Positions 33,414 through 41,406 are shown, numbered from the stretch's first letter. The stretch is 64,000 nucleotides of DNA from Gammaproteobacteria bacterium (GCA_009843635.1 VYDB01000088.1:1-64000), one strand, 5' to 3'. A program made the numbers and translations. The notes: generated by a model from the sequence alone, not told the origin.

Positions 33414-34420
33414 CCAGCGCCCAAATCGCCCTCGCCGAGGGCTGGGGCGTGCGGGCCATCGTCTCTCCCTTGGGCAGCGGGCGGATCAATGACAGCTACT
33501 TGGCGCAAGGAGCGGAGGACCGCTGGGTGTTGCAGCGCATCAACCCGTTCGTCTTCCGCAGACCGGACGTGTTGATGGACAACGTGGCTCGAGTGTCGGT
33601 CCATTTCAATACCAAGCATCCGGGCTGGACGCCCACGCTCATTCCGACTCGAGACGGCGCCAACCACGCGCAACTCGATGGCGATATCTGGCGGCTCTGG
33701 TCCTACGCCAACGGGCGCTCCCTTGCCAAGCTGGACAACGACCGCCAGGCCGAGGCCGCCGGACGAGCCGTCGGCCAAACCCACCGCTGGCTCCAGGACC
33801 TGCCGGGGCCGCGGCTCGATGCAGCCATACCCGGCCATCTGCAGTTGGACCGCTGCCTAGCGGCCTTCGATGCCGGCCCGGACGCCGAGCCTGAACTGAT
33901 GGACTTCATCGACGCCCGTCGCCATCTAGCCACGCGCTTTCGCGAATGCAATAGCACCATCCACGGCGATGGCCACCTCGACAACCTGATGTTCGGCGAG
34001 GACGGCAACGTCGTCGCCGTGCTCGACCTAGACACGGTGATGTGGGGGCACTGGGCTTGGGATTTCGGCGACTTGGTGCGTTCCGTGCTGGGTGGTCAAG
34101 CGTTGCCGACGCGGTTTGCGGCAGCGGCCCGCGGCTACTTGGGCGCGGCCAATGTGCAGGCCAGCGTCGACGACTTGGTGATGGCGCCCCGCTACATCAC
34201 CTTCATGATCGGCCTGCGCTACCTCACCGACCATCTGGACGGCGACCGCTACTTCAAGGTGGGCGCGCACGGCGAGAACCGACAGCGGGCGCTGGACCGA
34301 TTCCGTTTCCTTCAGGCGCTGGAAGCCGCCGAACCCGCCTTCATGGACAGCGCAGCCTCGTTAGTCGAAACCCGTGGTCTTGAGGATGGCTTGAACGACG
34401 ACGACGACCGTGACCACTAG
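33410..34420 (+). CDS. APH-family sugar kinase, N-acetylhexosamine 1-kinase-like
   Basis: Aminoglycoside-phosphotransferase-fold kinase of 336 residues. Motifs: an N-terminal SPLGSGRINDSYL nucleotide loop, the Brenner-like catalytic block STIHGDGHLDNLMF, and the metal-binding AVLDLDTVMWGHWAWDFGDLVR, which closely follows NahK (VIDLDTVMPG..YDFGD). It probably phosphorylates GlcNAc or GalNAc at C1 for UDP-sugar salvage. ATG 33410 sits in the hexosaminidase stop (ATGA) with GGAGG 6 nt upstream. A related role on homoserine or choline is less likely in this context. The 3-prime end overlaps a small convergent gene. Confidence 0.87.
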   Translation: MTSAQIALAEGWGVRAIVSPLGSGRINDSYLAQGAEDRWVLQRINPFVFRRPDVLMDNVARVSVHFNTKHPGWTPTLIPTRDGANHAQLDGDIWRLWSYANGRSLAKLDNDRQAEAAGRAVGQTHRWLQDLPGPRLDAAIPGHLQLDRCLAAFDAGPDAEPELMDFIDARRHLATRFRECNSTIHGDGHLDNLMFGEDGNVVAVLDLDTVMWGHWAWDFGDLVRSVLGGQALPTRFAAAARGYLGAANVQASVDDLVMAPRYITFMIGLRYLTDHLDGDRYFKVGAHGENRQRALDRFRFLQALEAAEPAFMDSAASLVETRGLEDGLNDDDDRDH

Positions 34421-34519
34421 CGTGACGCCAAACGTCGTCCACATGATGATGTATCGCCAAGGGCTGCCTGGCTTGGAACTCGGCTCGCCCTCACTTCGAT
34501 TGTCACGCGGGTCACTCAC
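34361..34519 (-). CDS. Small single-span membrane protein (putative)
   Basis: Predicted 52-residue product with GTG start at 34519. The first 22 residues are polar (SDPRDNRSEGEPSSKPGSP), then one transmembrane helix (WRYIIMWTTFGVTLVVTVVVV) and a short tail ending TTGFD. It overlaps the 3-prime end of the kinase gene by 60 bp on the other strand. Support comes from the perfect -10 box TATAAT only 7 bases before the GTG, and from the hydrophobic pattern; there is no homology I recognise. Could be spurious. Confidence 0.45.
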   Translation of the reverse strand: MSDPRDNRSEGEPSSKPGSPWRYIIMWTTFGVTLVVTVVVVVQAILKTTGFD

Positions 34520-34526
34520 GATGGCG

Positions 34527-34532
34527 ATTATA
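34527..34532 (-). promoter_or_regulatory. -10 box for the small membrane-protein gene
   Basis: Minus strand reads TATAATCGCCATC then GTG. The -10 ends 7 bases before the GTG, predicting a leaderless transcript. It lies in the divergent gap with the AlkD-like gene. Third occurrence of TATAATCGC in the window. Confidence 0.45.
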
Positions 34533-34558
34533 CCGCCGCTCGAACGGAGGCTGCGAAA

Positions 34559-35206
34559 CTGAACCAAGCAACTCAAGAGGCCGAACGGCTGCTGGCGGAA
34601 ATCGAGGCCCTCCCAAGGCCCAACACCCCAAGCCTCCGGCAACTGCGGAAAGCCGCCTCAAAGCGCTTGCGCAACGCCACCCCCAGCACGGTGCTCGCCG
34701 TCGCCAACATGCTGATCGACAACAGCCGCCGCTGGCTCGCCTACGAACTCATCCACCATCACCCCGCCACCCTCACCTCGCTCGGCCTCACGGAGGTTGA
34801 GGCGCTGGGCGCTGGCATGGCTTCGTGGAGCGAGGTGGACACTTTCTGCGCCTACGTCGCCGGCCCCTGCTGGGCAAAGCGCCAAATCGACAACAGCGCC
34901 ATGCTGGATTGGTCGCAGCGCAACGACCGCTGGTGGCGCCGCGCCGCCCTAGTGGCCACCACCGCCCTCAACGTGCGCACCCGAGGCGGCACCGGCGACG
35001 CGCACCGCACCCTGATGATCGCCGAACGGCTAGTGGCCGACCGCGACGACATGGTGGTCAAGGCGCTCTCCTGGGCCCTGCGCGAACTCATCTATTGGGA
35101 CCCCACCGCCGTGGCAGACTTCCTCGAACAGCACGACCAAGTCCTAGCGCCACGCGTCAAGCGGGAGGTGCGCAACAAGCTGGAGACGGGGCTGAAGAAC
35201 CCGTAG
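34559..35206 (+). CDS. DNA alkylation repair (AlkD-like) HEAT-repeat protein, probable CTG start
   Basis: HEAT-repeat protein of the AlkC/AlkD glycosylase family, about 215 residues. Helical repeats include STVLAVANMLIDNSRRWLAYELIHHH, the DTFCAYVAGPCWAKRQI block with the Trp of the family, WSQRNDRWWRRAALVATTAL, and MVVKALSWALRELIYWDPTAVADFL. AlkD removes bulky or N-alkylated bases. No ATG is in frame near the expected N-terminus; CTG 34559 has GGAGG exactly 8 nt upstream and gives the right length, so I take it as start (a TTG at 34667 would cut off the first helix). Its first 194 bases recur as a broken copy at 36188-36381. Confidence 0.75.
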   Translation: MNQATQEAERLLAEIEALPRPNTPSLRQLRKAASKRLRNATPSTVLAVANMLIDNSRRWLAYELIHHHPATLTSLGLTEVEALGAGMASWSEVDTFCAYVAGPCWAKRQIDNSAMLDWSQRNDRWWRRAALVATTALNVRTRGGTGDAHRTLMIAERLVADRDDMVVKALSWALRELIYWDPTAVADFLEQHDQVLAPRVKREVRNKLETGLKNP

Positions 35207-35375
35207 TGCTGAACTCGGGCGATGCCCTTCCCAAGGCGCCACACTGCACTACACGCGAAGTAGAATATTCGATTTTCCAAGCCGCACGCGCGTCGTCCGT
35301 GCGATGCGACATCAGACGGGCCCCGTTTCACGCGGAAAGAGTTGCGGGGATTTTGGGCTCTACACGAGAATCAAG

Positions 35376-35810
35376 ATGTACGAAGGAAGCTGCCATTGCG
35401 GGAAGATTCGATATCGAATCAACTCCGAACTGAGCGACTTTGGATACTGTCATTGCAGGAGTTGCCGCAAGACAAGTGGGTCCGCACATGGTGCCAATGC
35501 AGGGGTCGCGAGACAGCACTTCGACCTCTCCGACCCGGAGGGCGCACTGCGCGAATACGAATCGTCCCCCGGCAAGTACCGAACGTTCTGTTCCAACTGC
35601 GGTTCACCGATTTTTGCCTACTTGGCTGCGACCAGGGATTTGATTCGAGTGCGCCTCGGAACCCTGGACACTCGGCTCAACAAGCGAGCCAAAGCACATA
35701 CATTCGTCGACGACAAAGCGCCTTGGCATGACATCGAGGGAAATCTGCCCCAATTCAGTGAATGGGCTTCGAAAGACGTGCTGATCCAGGTGGGATCGCG
35801 CCAGCGGTAG
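35376..35810 (+). CDS. GFA-family protein (glutathione-dependent formaldehyde-activating fold)
   Basis: Zinc-binding beta-tent protein of 144 residues. The cysteine sets typical of GFA proteins are present: GSCHCGKIRY at residues 4-13, YCHCRSCRKTSGS at 23-35 and FCSNCGSPIF at about 72-81. The prototype binds glutathione-formaldehyde adducts, though most members have no proved enzymatic role. ATG 35376 lies after GAGAATCAAG, a weak ribosome site. It lies in the lower-GC accessory stretch between the AlkD-like gene and its broken copy. Confidence 0.88.
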   Translation: MYEGSCHCGKIRYRINSELSDFGYCHCRSCRKTSGSAHGANAGVARQHFDLSDPEGALREYESSPGKYRTFCSNCGSPIFAYLAATRDLIRVRLGTLDTRLNKRAKAHTFVDDKAPWHDIEGNLPQFSEWASKDVLIQVGSRQR

Positions 35811-35864
35811 CACGCAGTCCGACTGGCAGTACCCCCTACCCGCCAACTGACCAAGGAGGTCAAC

Positions 35865-36146
35865 ATGAGCAACAACGTTCAAGCCCAAATCCGCACGAAT
35901 TCGCTTTGGAATCACTACACGGATGTTCGTGCCGCCATCAACAGCAATGCGACAGTACTGCTGCCAACCGACATTGGCGGCTATACCGAGTTCATGGTGC
36001 AACTACCAAAGGAGCTTGCACTAGAAATCGTGGACTGCGTGGAGAATTTCCAATCTGACAACGTGGATTTTGGCGAAAAGCCGGATGATGCATTACTGCT
36101 TGGTGAAATCGTGGATGGCGATTTCGTGTTCCAGTACACAGGTTGA
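35865..36146 (+). CDS. Small protein of unknown function
   Basis: A 93-residue acidic soluble protein, not recognised. It has a perfect ribosome site (AAGGAGGT, 6 nt before ATG 35865), so it is very probably expressed. Sequence features: SLWNHYTDVRAAINSNATVLLPTDIGGYTEFMVQLP, and an Asp/Glu-rich C-terminal half (NVDFGEKPDDALLLGEIVDG). No signal peptide, membrane segment or metal motif. Composition is less GC-rich than the core genes. It could be an antitoxin-, immunity- or phage-derived-type protein, but nothing shows that. Confidence 0.65.
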   Translation: MSNNVQAQIRTNSLWNHYTDVRAAINSNATVLLPTDIGGYTEFMVQLPKELALEIVDCVENFQSDNVDFGEKPDDALLLGEIVDGDFVFQYTG

Positions 36147-36381
36147 TGGCTTGTCAACACAACCACGGAACTTCCAAAGCAATCCACGAGGCTGAACGGC
36201 TGCTGTCGGAAATCGAAGCCACCGCAACACCCAACACAGCGAGTCCCCGCCGACTGCGGCAAGCGACCTTCAAGCGGTTGCGGAATGCGGGCCCCAGCTC
36301 GGTGCTCACCGTCGCCAGGACTCTGATCAACAACGGCTGTCGCTGGCTCGGCTAGGAACTCATCCACCATCACCCCGCCAC
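36146..36381 (+). pseudogene. Truncated, nonsense-mutated copy of the AlkD-like gene
   Basis: Positions 36188-36381 align without net gap to 34577-34770 (194 bases each). Both encode HEAERLLxEIE-like and KRLRNAxPSxVLxVA segments at the N-terminus. The copy has diverged at many sites and carries a TAG at 36353-36355 where the intact gene has a Tyr codon (TAC), a single-base change. Similarity stops abruptly after CACCCCGCCAC, 41 bases before the C5-methylase start codon. The ATG at 36146 overlaps the previous gene. A remnant of a tandem duplication, cut by the arrival of the methylase module or by deletion. Confidence 0.85.
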
Positions 36382-36422
36382 ACACGTTTGGAGACTGCCC
36401 TAGGTTCGGCTAAGCTACACCG

Positions 36423-37682
36423 ATGGTCCAATCCGCCCCACCTGAAGTCTGGTCGTTCTTCACTGGAGCCATGGGGCTCGATCTTGGGTTAGAGCAAGCT
36501 GGGCTCAGCATCACGCTCGCTAACGAGATCAACCCCCTCTACTGCAAGACAATCTTGGTCAACCGACCAGATGTCCAACTATTGCCCGATGGCATAGAGC
36601 ACCTCACAGGCCCTTACCTGCGCTCGGCGCGATCTTTCCATGATGACGTGTACATGATGGTGGGTGGGCCGCCTTGCCAGAGCTTCTCCTCTGGCGGCAA
36701 ACGTGCTTCTCTAGCGGATTCGCGTGGCAATCTGATGTATGAGTATCTCCGCCTCATCGGTGAGGTTCGTCCCCAGTACTTCATCCTCGAGAACGTCGCC
36801 AATCTCACGACAGCCGCCCTACGCCATCGCCCAATCGCCCAACGGCCGGGCAAGCACTGGAGCCTCAAGCGCTACGACACTCAAACTTGCAATCGTCACG
36901 GCGACGCACCCCCACTTCAGCCTGACGAACTGTCGGGCTCAGCGATTCGCAAACTACTGCCTGACATTCAGCAACTCCAATATCGCATTACCTTTGGTGT
37001 GCTTGACGCAGCAGATTTCGGTGCTCCACAACATCGACTCCGATTCATAATGTTGGGTTCCCGAGATGGTCCCGCGCCCGCATTGCCAGCGCCCACACAC
37101 GGGCCATCCGGTTCAGGTCTCAATCCGTTTCGCACAGTTCGGCAGGCCATTGCCTCTATCCAGCACGACCCCGGGCCAGGTTCTCAGTACACTGCCCCAG
37201 TCAAAAGGTACTTCGACCTAGTACCGTCAGGAGGCAATTGGAGGGATTTGCCCCCGCGTTTACAGCCAGAGGCTCTTGGGGGCTCTTGGAGCGCGGGCGG
37301 AGGCAAAACTGGGTTTTACCGGCGCCTGCCTTGGGACGCCCCATCGCCCACGATAACCGGGCGAGCCAATCGCAAGGGCAGTGCCCTTTGTCATCCTGAG
37401 GTTTCACGCCCGATTTCCGTTCGTGAGGCCGCAACGCTGCAGGGCTTCCCTCCAGAATGGCAATTCGCCGGATCCATGAATGCGCAGTACCAGCAAATTG
37501 GAAACGCCGTCCCCGTGCCTCTTGGCAAAGCAGTCGCCAACGCAATCCTGCACCAAGGTTCCACCGATGGGCACTCGGACGAGCTCGAACTCGGCTTTGA
37601 CGAGATGCTCAACCTAGCGATTGCGCGGTTGCGATCTACAGCACGAAACAAACGACGTGCCTCAAGAAGTGCGGCGGCGTGA
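36423..37682 (+). CDS. DNA (cytosine-5-)-methyltransferase
   Basis: Type II modification enzyme that methylates C5 of a cytosine in a short target. The 419-residue protein has motif I FFTGAMGLDLGLEQAG (Thr-Gly in place of the usual Ser/Ala-Gly), motif IV GGPPCQSFSSGG with catalytic Cys85, motif VI FILENV, motif VIII QHRLRFIMLG, and motifs IX-X (SVREAATLQGFP, QIGNAVPVPLGKAVANAI). The variable region between VIII and IX (roughly 225-330) should read the target, which is not deducible. Its stop overlaps the next gene by four bases (GTGA), a strong hint of a restriction-modification pair. Lower GC than the core. Confidence 0.95.
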   Translation: MVQSAPPEVWSFFTGAMGLDLGLEQAGLSITLANEINPLYCKTILVNRPDVQLLPDGIEHLTGPYLRSARSFHDDVYMMVGGPPCQSFSSGGKRASLADSRGNLMYEYLRLIGEVRPQYFILENVANLTTAALRHRPIAQRPGKHWSLKRYDTQTCNRHGDAPPLQPDELSGSAIRKLLPDIQQLQYRITFGVLDAADFGAPQHRLRFIMLGSRDGPAPALPAPTHGPSGSGLNPFRTVRQAIASIQHDPGPGSQYTAPVKRYFDLVPSGGNWRDLPPRLQPEALGGSWSAGGGKTGFYRRLPWDAPSPTITGRANRKGSALCHPEVSRPISVREAATLQGFPPEWQFAGSMNAQYQQIGNAVPVPLGKAVANAILHQGSTDGHSDELELGFDEMLNLAIARLRSTARNKRRASRSAAA

Positions 37683-38875
37683 GCAATTCGGAACAACCGC
37701 TTCGCTTTCTCCCCCCGAACAATCCGGTGCAGCGCGTCAACCCCGACCTTTTGGCCCACTTGGTTGCTGCGCAGAACAACGTCCTCGAAAGCCAATTTGC
37801 GAACGCCGCCCAGCTATACGCCAAGGTTTTCAATGACCTTCGATTGTCGCTGGACGTTCCAGCCCACTTGGAAGACACCACGCCTCAGGAGGCATCGGAT
37901 CGACCACTAGCGCAATTGATGGAAGTGTTTGTCCCGATCTTGGCTGATGCGGATATCGTCGGCCCTACCGCTCGCATCCATGCAGCAAATCTCGCCCAAC
38001 GGACTCACCTGATTCGCGCTTTCGAGCAACCCGATGCCGTCCTTCAACAGGTGACGTCAAAGGTCGAGGAAGTCGTCCGTTCGTTCCCACACGAGGCTTC
38101 CGACATAGAGCGAGGCCGCAACCCCGGCGATGTGCTGGATCCCTACATCCTCACAGCAGCGCAGATACTCCTTTATGGGGGTAACTTTCAGAACGCCATC
38201 GGAGCGACCGTTGCGCATAAGGCCCTTATGATCGTTGAGGGTTTGATGGGCCATCTTCATGAAGATGTGATTGGAATGATGCGGGGAAACGTCCGAGCCC
38301 CTGAGCCGCGAGGTTTCAATCAGGAACTGATTGACCCGCACGACAACCCCTTCCCCGGCGCAGACATAGTTCAGCCGCCGATAGGAGCAAACGATTCTTT
38401 GCGGTTTCACCAAGTCAAAAGCAAGACCGGCTCGGCAAAGGGCGGCGATGGGAAGCGGCTAGGCGACCAACTCAGCCGCCTGCGCCAGTACTACCGCGCT
38501 GACGTATTCTACGATGCGCTGATAGGCAACACGCTGCGCGGTCACCGGTCTATGCGCGGTGTGCTCAACTCAGAGCCTGAAGCTGTGGTCCTAGTCGGCG
38601 ACGCCGCATTTCGTGAACTCACCCGCTCCAAGATTGGACCTGAGTTGCTGCTGCGCGTCTATCAAAGCGCATTCTCGGAAGCTGCCGACAAAACAGGTTA
38701 TAGGATCGAAGCCATGGCTGCCGGAATTGTCTCGACGTTCCGTGCTCGCGCTAAGGAGGCGGGAGAGGGCTACTTGGAACTGCTCTTGTCCAATTCGATT
38801 ATGACCAATCCCGACCAACAGGACAGCCGATCTTTCAATCCGCCTAGCCGAAGCCGCCCCCAATCGAAGTCCTAG
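37679..38875 (+). CDS. Candidate type II restriction endonuclease, PD-QXK type
   Basis: Not recognised by overall sequence, but likely the nuclease partner of the upstream methylase: GTG start inside the methylase stop codon and similar composition. The 398-residue protein has NPFPGADIVQPP followed by SLRFHQVKSKTGSAKGGDG. Asp229 and the Gln245-Val-Lys247 triplet make a plausible PD-(D/E)XK core in which Glu is replaced by Gln, a variant known in some restriction enzymes. The long helical region before it (AIGATVAHKALMIVEGLMGHLHE in two parts) may be for DNA recognition or dimerisation. No helicase or methylase motifs, so it would be a simple type IIP enzyme. Function is inferred from context. 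Confidence 0.72.
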   Translation: MSNSEQPLRFLPPNNPVQRVNPDLLAHLVAAQNNVLESQFANAAQLYAKVFNDLRLSLDVPAHLEDTTPQEASDRPLAQLMEVFVPILADADIVGPTARIHAANLAQRTHLIRAFEQPDAVLQQVTSKVEEVVRSFPHEASDIERGRNPGDVLDPYILTAAQILLYGGNFQNAIGATVAHKALMIVEGLMGHLHEDVIGMMRGNVRAPEPRGFNQELIDPHDNPFPGADIVQPPIGANDSLRFHQVKSKTGSAKGGDGKRLGDQLSRLRQYYRADVFYDALIGNTLRGHRSMRGVLNSEPEAVVLVGDAAFRELTRSKIGPELLLRVYQSAFSEAADKTGYRIEAMAAGIVSTFRARAKEAGEGYLELLLSNSIMTNPDQQDSRSFNPPSRSRPQSKS

Positions 38876-38880
38876 CTGTT

Positions 38881-39288
38881 TTGCATCCCCACCCTTTGGA
38901 CGTGTTCCGTCAAATCACCATCCCCAGTCTTCATCTCCGCCTGTGGGCTTTCTGGTCTGCCACGCTGCTCTTTGGCTGCCTAGGCGGCTACAACCAGCCC
39001 ATGCAGCTAGTGGCGGACGCCGGTCCCTTGTACCCCGAAGCTGCTCGGGCCCAAGGCATCGAGGGCTGGGTGCGGCTCCGCTATGACATCGCCAGCGACG
39101 GGCGGGTGGAGAACCTCAGGGTACTCGAATCCTCGCCGCCTGGGGTGTTCGACGCCGCTGCCATGGCGGCAGTGGCGCAGTGGCGCTACCGGGCGCCGAT
39201 CATCGATGGCGCGCCGAGCACCGTCTCCGGGGTGGTCAGCACCCTGCGCTTTGAACTCGGCGCTGCGGAGCGGTACGAGGGCTACTAA
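38881..39288 (+). CDS. TonB C-terminal domain protein, putative lipoprotein
   Basis: Short envelope protein with a TonB carboxy-terminal domain: LYPEAARAQGIEGWVRLRYDI, SDGRVENLRVLES and FDAAAMAAVAQWRYRAP are the family signature. The N-terminus has one hydrophobic stretch (LWAFWSATLLFGC) ending in a possible lipobox cysteine, but there is no long Pro-rich linker as in energy-transducing TonB. Start is unclear: TTG at 38881 or GTG at 38902, neither with a good ribosome site. Length about 128-135 residues. It may be a stand-alone peptidoglycan/receptor-interacting TonB-C protein. It lies 5 bp after the nuclease gene but is likely core, not part of that module. Confidence 0.72.
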   Translation: MHPHPLDVFRQITIPSLHLRLWAFWSATLLFGCLGGYNQPMQLVADAGPLYPEAARAQGIEGWVRLRYDIASDGRVENLRVLESSPPGVFDAAAMAAVAQWRYRAPIIDGAPSTVSGVVSTLRFELGAAERYEGY

Positions 39289-39292
39289 CTCC

Positions 39293-39922
39293 TCACCACT
39301 CGTTCCAGTGGGTGATGTTCGCCACCGGCGGACGGCTGGCCCGCTTGAAGTCCGTGCCTAGGGTGTAGCCCACCGGCAGCAGCGCCACTTGCATCACGTC
39401 ATCCGGGATTCCGAGCAGGTCCGCCGCTTCCCGTTCGTGGATCAGGTGCAGCGTGGTGAGCGTAGAGCCCAAGCCCCTGGCTCGCAGCGCCAGTTGGAAA
39501 CTCCAGACGGCGGGGAAGATGGAGCCGAACAGGCCGCCCAGGGCAACTGTTGGCGAACCCTCCGGGGGGCGGCCCTTGACGCAGGGGATCACATGCACTG
39601 GCACCTTATCAAGATTGTCCATCAAGTACATTGCGGAATCGAACACCCGCTTGGTCTGGCCCGTTGCCGCCTGTTCGGCGGCGGCGCTCAGGTAGCCTTC
39701 AGCCCCCTTGCGATAGAGGGCCGCCAACGCGGCCCTCTTGTCCGCGTCATCGACCACCACCCAGCGCCAAGTCTGCGAGTTGGAGCCGGTCGGCGCCTGC
39801 ACTGCAAGTTCCAAGCATTCGTTAATGATTTCCTGAGGAACGGCCCGCGAGAAGTCGAGCCGCTTGCGCACGGCGCGAGTGGTGGCGAGCAGTTCATCGG
39901 TCATGGCGATGTCGAATTGCAT
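39293..39922 (-). CDS. Nitroreductase-family FMN protein
   Basis: NAD(P)H-dependent flavin oxidoreductase of 209 residues. Family marks: TTRAVRKRLDFSRAVPQEII (the R-S/A-V-R-x-F phosphate-binding start), QAPTGSNSQTWRWVVVDD, and a C-terminal LGIPDDVMQVALLPVGYTLGTDFKRASR. The related enzymes reduce quinones, nitroaromatics or enones; the natural substrate is unknown. AAGGA precedes ATG 39922. Convergent with the TonB-C gene (4 bp apart) and divergent from the M20 gene. Confidence 0.92.
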   Translation of the reverse strand: MQFDIAMTDELLATTRAVRKRLDFSRAVPQEIINECLELAVQAPTGSNSQTWRWVVVDDADKRAALAALYRKGAEGYLSAAAEQAATGQTKRVFDSAMYLMDNLDKVPVHVIPCVKGRPPEGSPTVALGGLFGSIFPAVWSFQLALRARGLGSTLTTLHLIHEREAADLLGIPDDVMQVALLPVGYTLGTDFKRASRPPVANITHWNEW

Positions 39923-40005
39923 TTGGGTTCCTTCTGGACAGCATGGTGAAGCGGCGCAGTGTATCCTATCCCCGCCACGCGATTGTGGCGCAAGGAGAGC
40001 AAATC

Positions 40006-41322
40006 ATGCAGGGAAGTTGGCGAGTCGCCTTGGCCTCCATTTGGGGCCTTGGCCTGACGCTCGCGGCAAACGCCGCGAACGGGGACTTGAGCGAGGCCAT
40101 CAACGCAGGTGCCGATGCGGTCGCTGAGCAGGTCGTCGCTTGGCGGCGGCACATCCACGAGCATCCGGAACTCTCCAACCGCGAGTACAAGACTGCGGAA
40201 CTGGTCGCCGAGCACCTTGAGAGCCTAGGCTTGGAAGTCCAAACGGGCATTGCCCACACCGGCGTGGTCGGCCTGCTGCGCGGCGCTCAGGATGGTCCGG
40301 TGGTGGCCCTGCGCGCGGACATGGACGCCCTGCCGGTGGTCGAGCAAACCGGCCTGCCCTACGCTTCCAAGGTGATGAGCACCTACAACGGCCAGGAGGT
40401 CGGGGTGATGCACGCCTGCGGCCATGACACCCACGTCGCCATTCTCATGGGCGCCGCCACCGTGCTGGCCGGCCTGCGTGACCAGTTGCCGGGCACCGTC
40501 AAGTTCATCTTTCAGCCGGCGGAGGAAGGCCCGCCCAAGGGCGAGAACGGCGGCGCCAGGATGATGGTTGAGCAAGGGGTGCTGAAAAATCCAGACGTGG
40601 ACGCCATCTTTGGCCTGCACATCTCCCAAGGTGGCCTCGCCGGCACCGCAAACTACCGGCCCAAGGGCGCCATGGCCAGCGCCCAACGGTTGGAGATCAC
40701 CGTCAAGGGCAGCCAAACCCACGGGGCCCGGCCTTGGGCGGGGGTCGATCCGATCATGACCGGAGCGGCCATCGTCAATGCGCTGCAAACCATCGTCAGC
40801 CGCCAGGTTGACATCACCAAGGCGCCCGCGGTGGTGACGCTGGCCACCTTCCACGGCGGGGTGCGCAACAACATCATCCCGGACACCGCGCACCTGACCG
40901 GCACCATCCGAACCTACGATGCGGACATGCGCACCGACATCCACCAGAAAATCCGCGACATCGCCGCCAATACCGCCGCCAGCATGGGCGCGGAAGTCGA
41001 GGTGTTCATCGACGAAGGGGTGCCGGTCACCTACAACGACCCGGACCTGACCGCGGCCATGGCCCCGACCCTAGTGCGGGTTTACGGCGAGGACAACGTA
41101 TCGATAGCCGACCGGATCACCGGCGCGGAAGACTTCTCCGTTTACCAGGAGCAGGTGCCCGGCTTGTTCTTCTTCATCGGCGGACGACCCGCCGACATCC
41201 CTGCCGAAGAGGCCATTCCCAACCACTCGCCGTTCTTCCATGTGGATGAGGCCGCATTCCAGCCAGCGCTGCGGGCCATGGTGAATTTGGCTTTCGACTA
41301 CTTGATGCAGACCGCTGAATGA
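40006..41322 (+). CDS. Exported M20-family amidohydrolase
   Basis: Zinc/manganese amidohydrolase of the M20D type (aminoacylase/hippuricase/IAA-amino acid hydrolase-like). The 438-residue protein starts with a signal peptide (SWRVALASIWGLGLTLAANAANG) so it works in the periplasm. The core has RRHIHEHPELSNRE, ALRADMDALPV, HACGHDTHVAIL (metal ligands), PAEEGPPKG, and HSPFFHVDE near the end. AAGGAGAG lies 8 nt before ATG 40006. It would cleave N-acyl amino acids or small peptides such as those from peptidoglycan or environmental conjugates. Substrate not deducible. Confidence 0.92.
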   Translation: MQGSWRVALASIWGLGLTLAANAANGDLSEAINAGADAVAEQVVAWRRHIHEHPELSNREYKTAELVAEHLESLGLEVQTGIAHTGVVGLLRGAQDGPVVALRADMDALPVVEQTGLPYASKVMSTYNGQEVGVMHACGHDTHVAILMGAATVLAGLRDQLPGTVKFIFQPAEEGPPKGENGGARMMVEQGVLKNPDVDAIFGLHISQGGLAGTANYRPKGAMASAQRLEITVKGSQTHGARPWAGVDPIMTGAAIVNALQTIVSRQVDITKAPAVVTLATFHGGVRNNIIPDTAHLTGTIRTYDADMRTDIHQKIRDIAANTAASMGAEVEVFIDEGVPVTYNDPDLTAAMAPTLVRVYGEDNVSIADRITGAEDFSVYQEQVPGLFFFIGGRPADIPAEEAIPNHSPFFHVDEAAFQPALRAMVNLAFDYLMQTAE

Positions 41323-41406
41323 GCGCCGCCCGCACACTGCCCCAGATGACATTGCCGATCGCGCCTTCGAGCCTGCCTACTTCGATGTGACGCTCCCCTG
41401 TGCTCC

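Noticed and set aside
36188-38880. Integron, transposon or integrative element carrying the R-M module
   Set aside because: No integrase, no terminal inverted repeats, no tRNA or direct repeat ends were found at the module borders; only the gene duplication breakpoint is visible.
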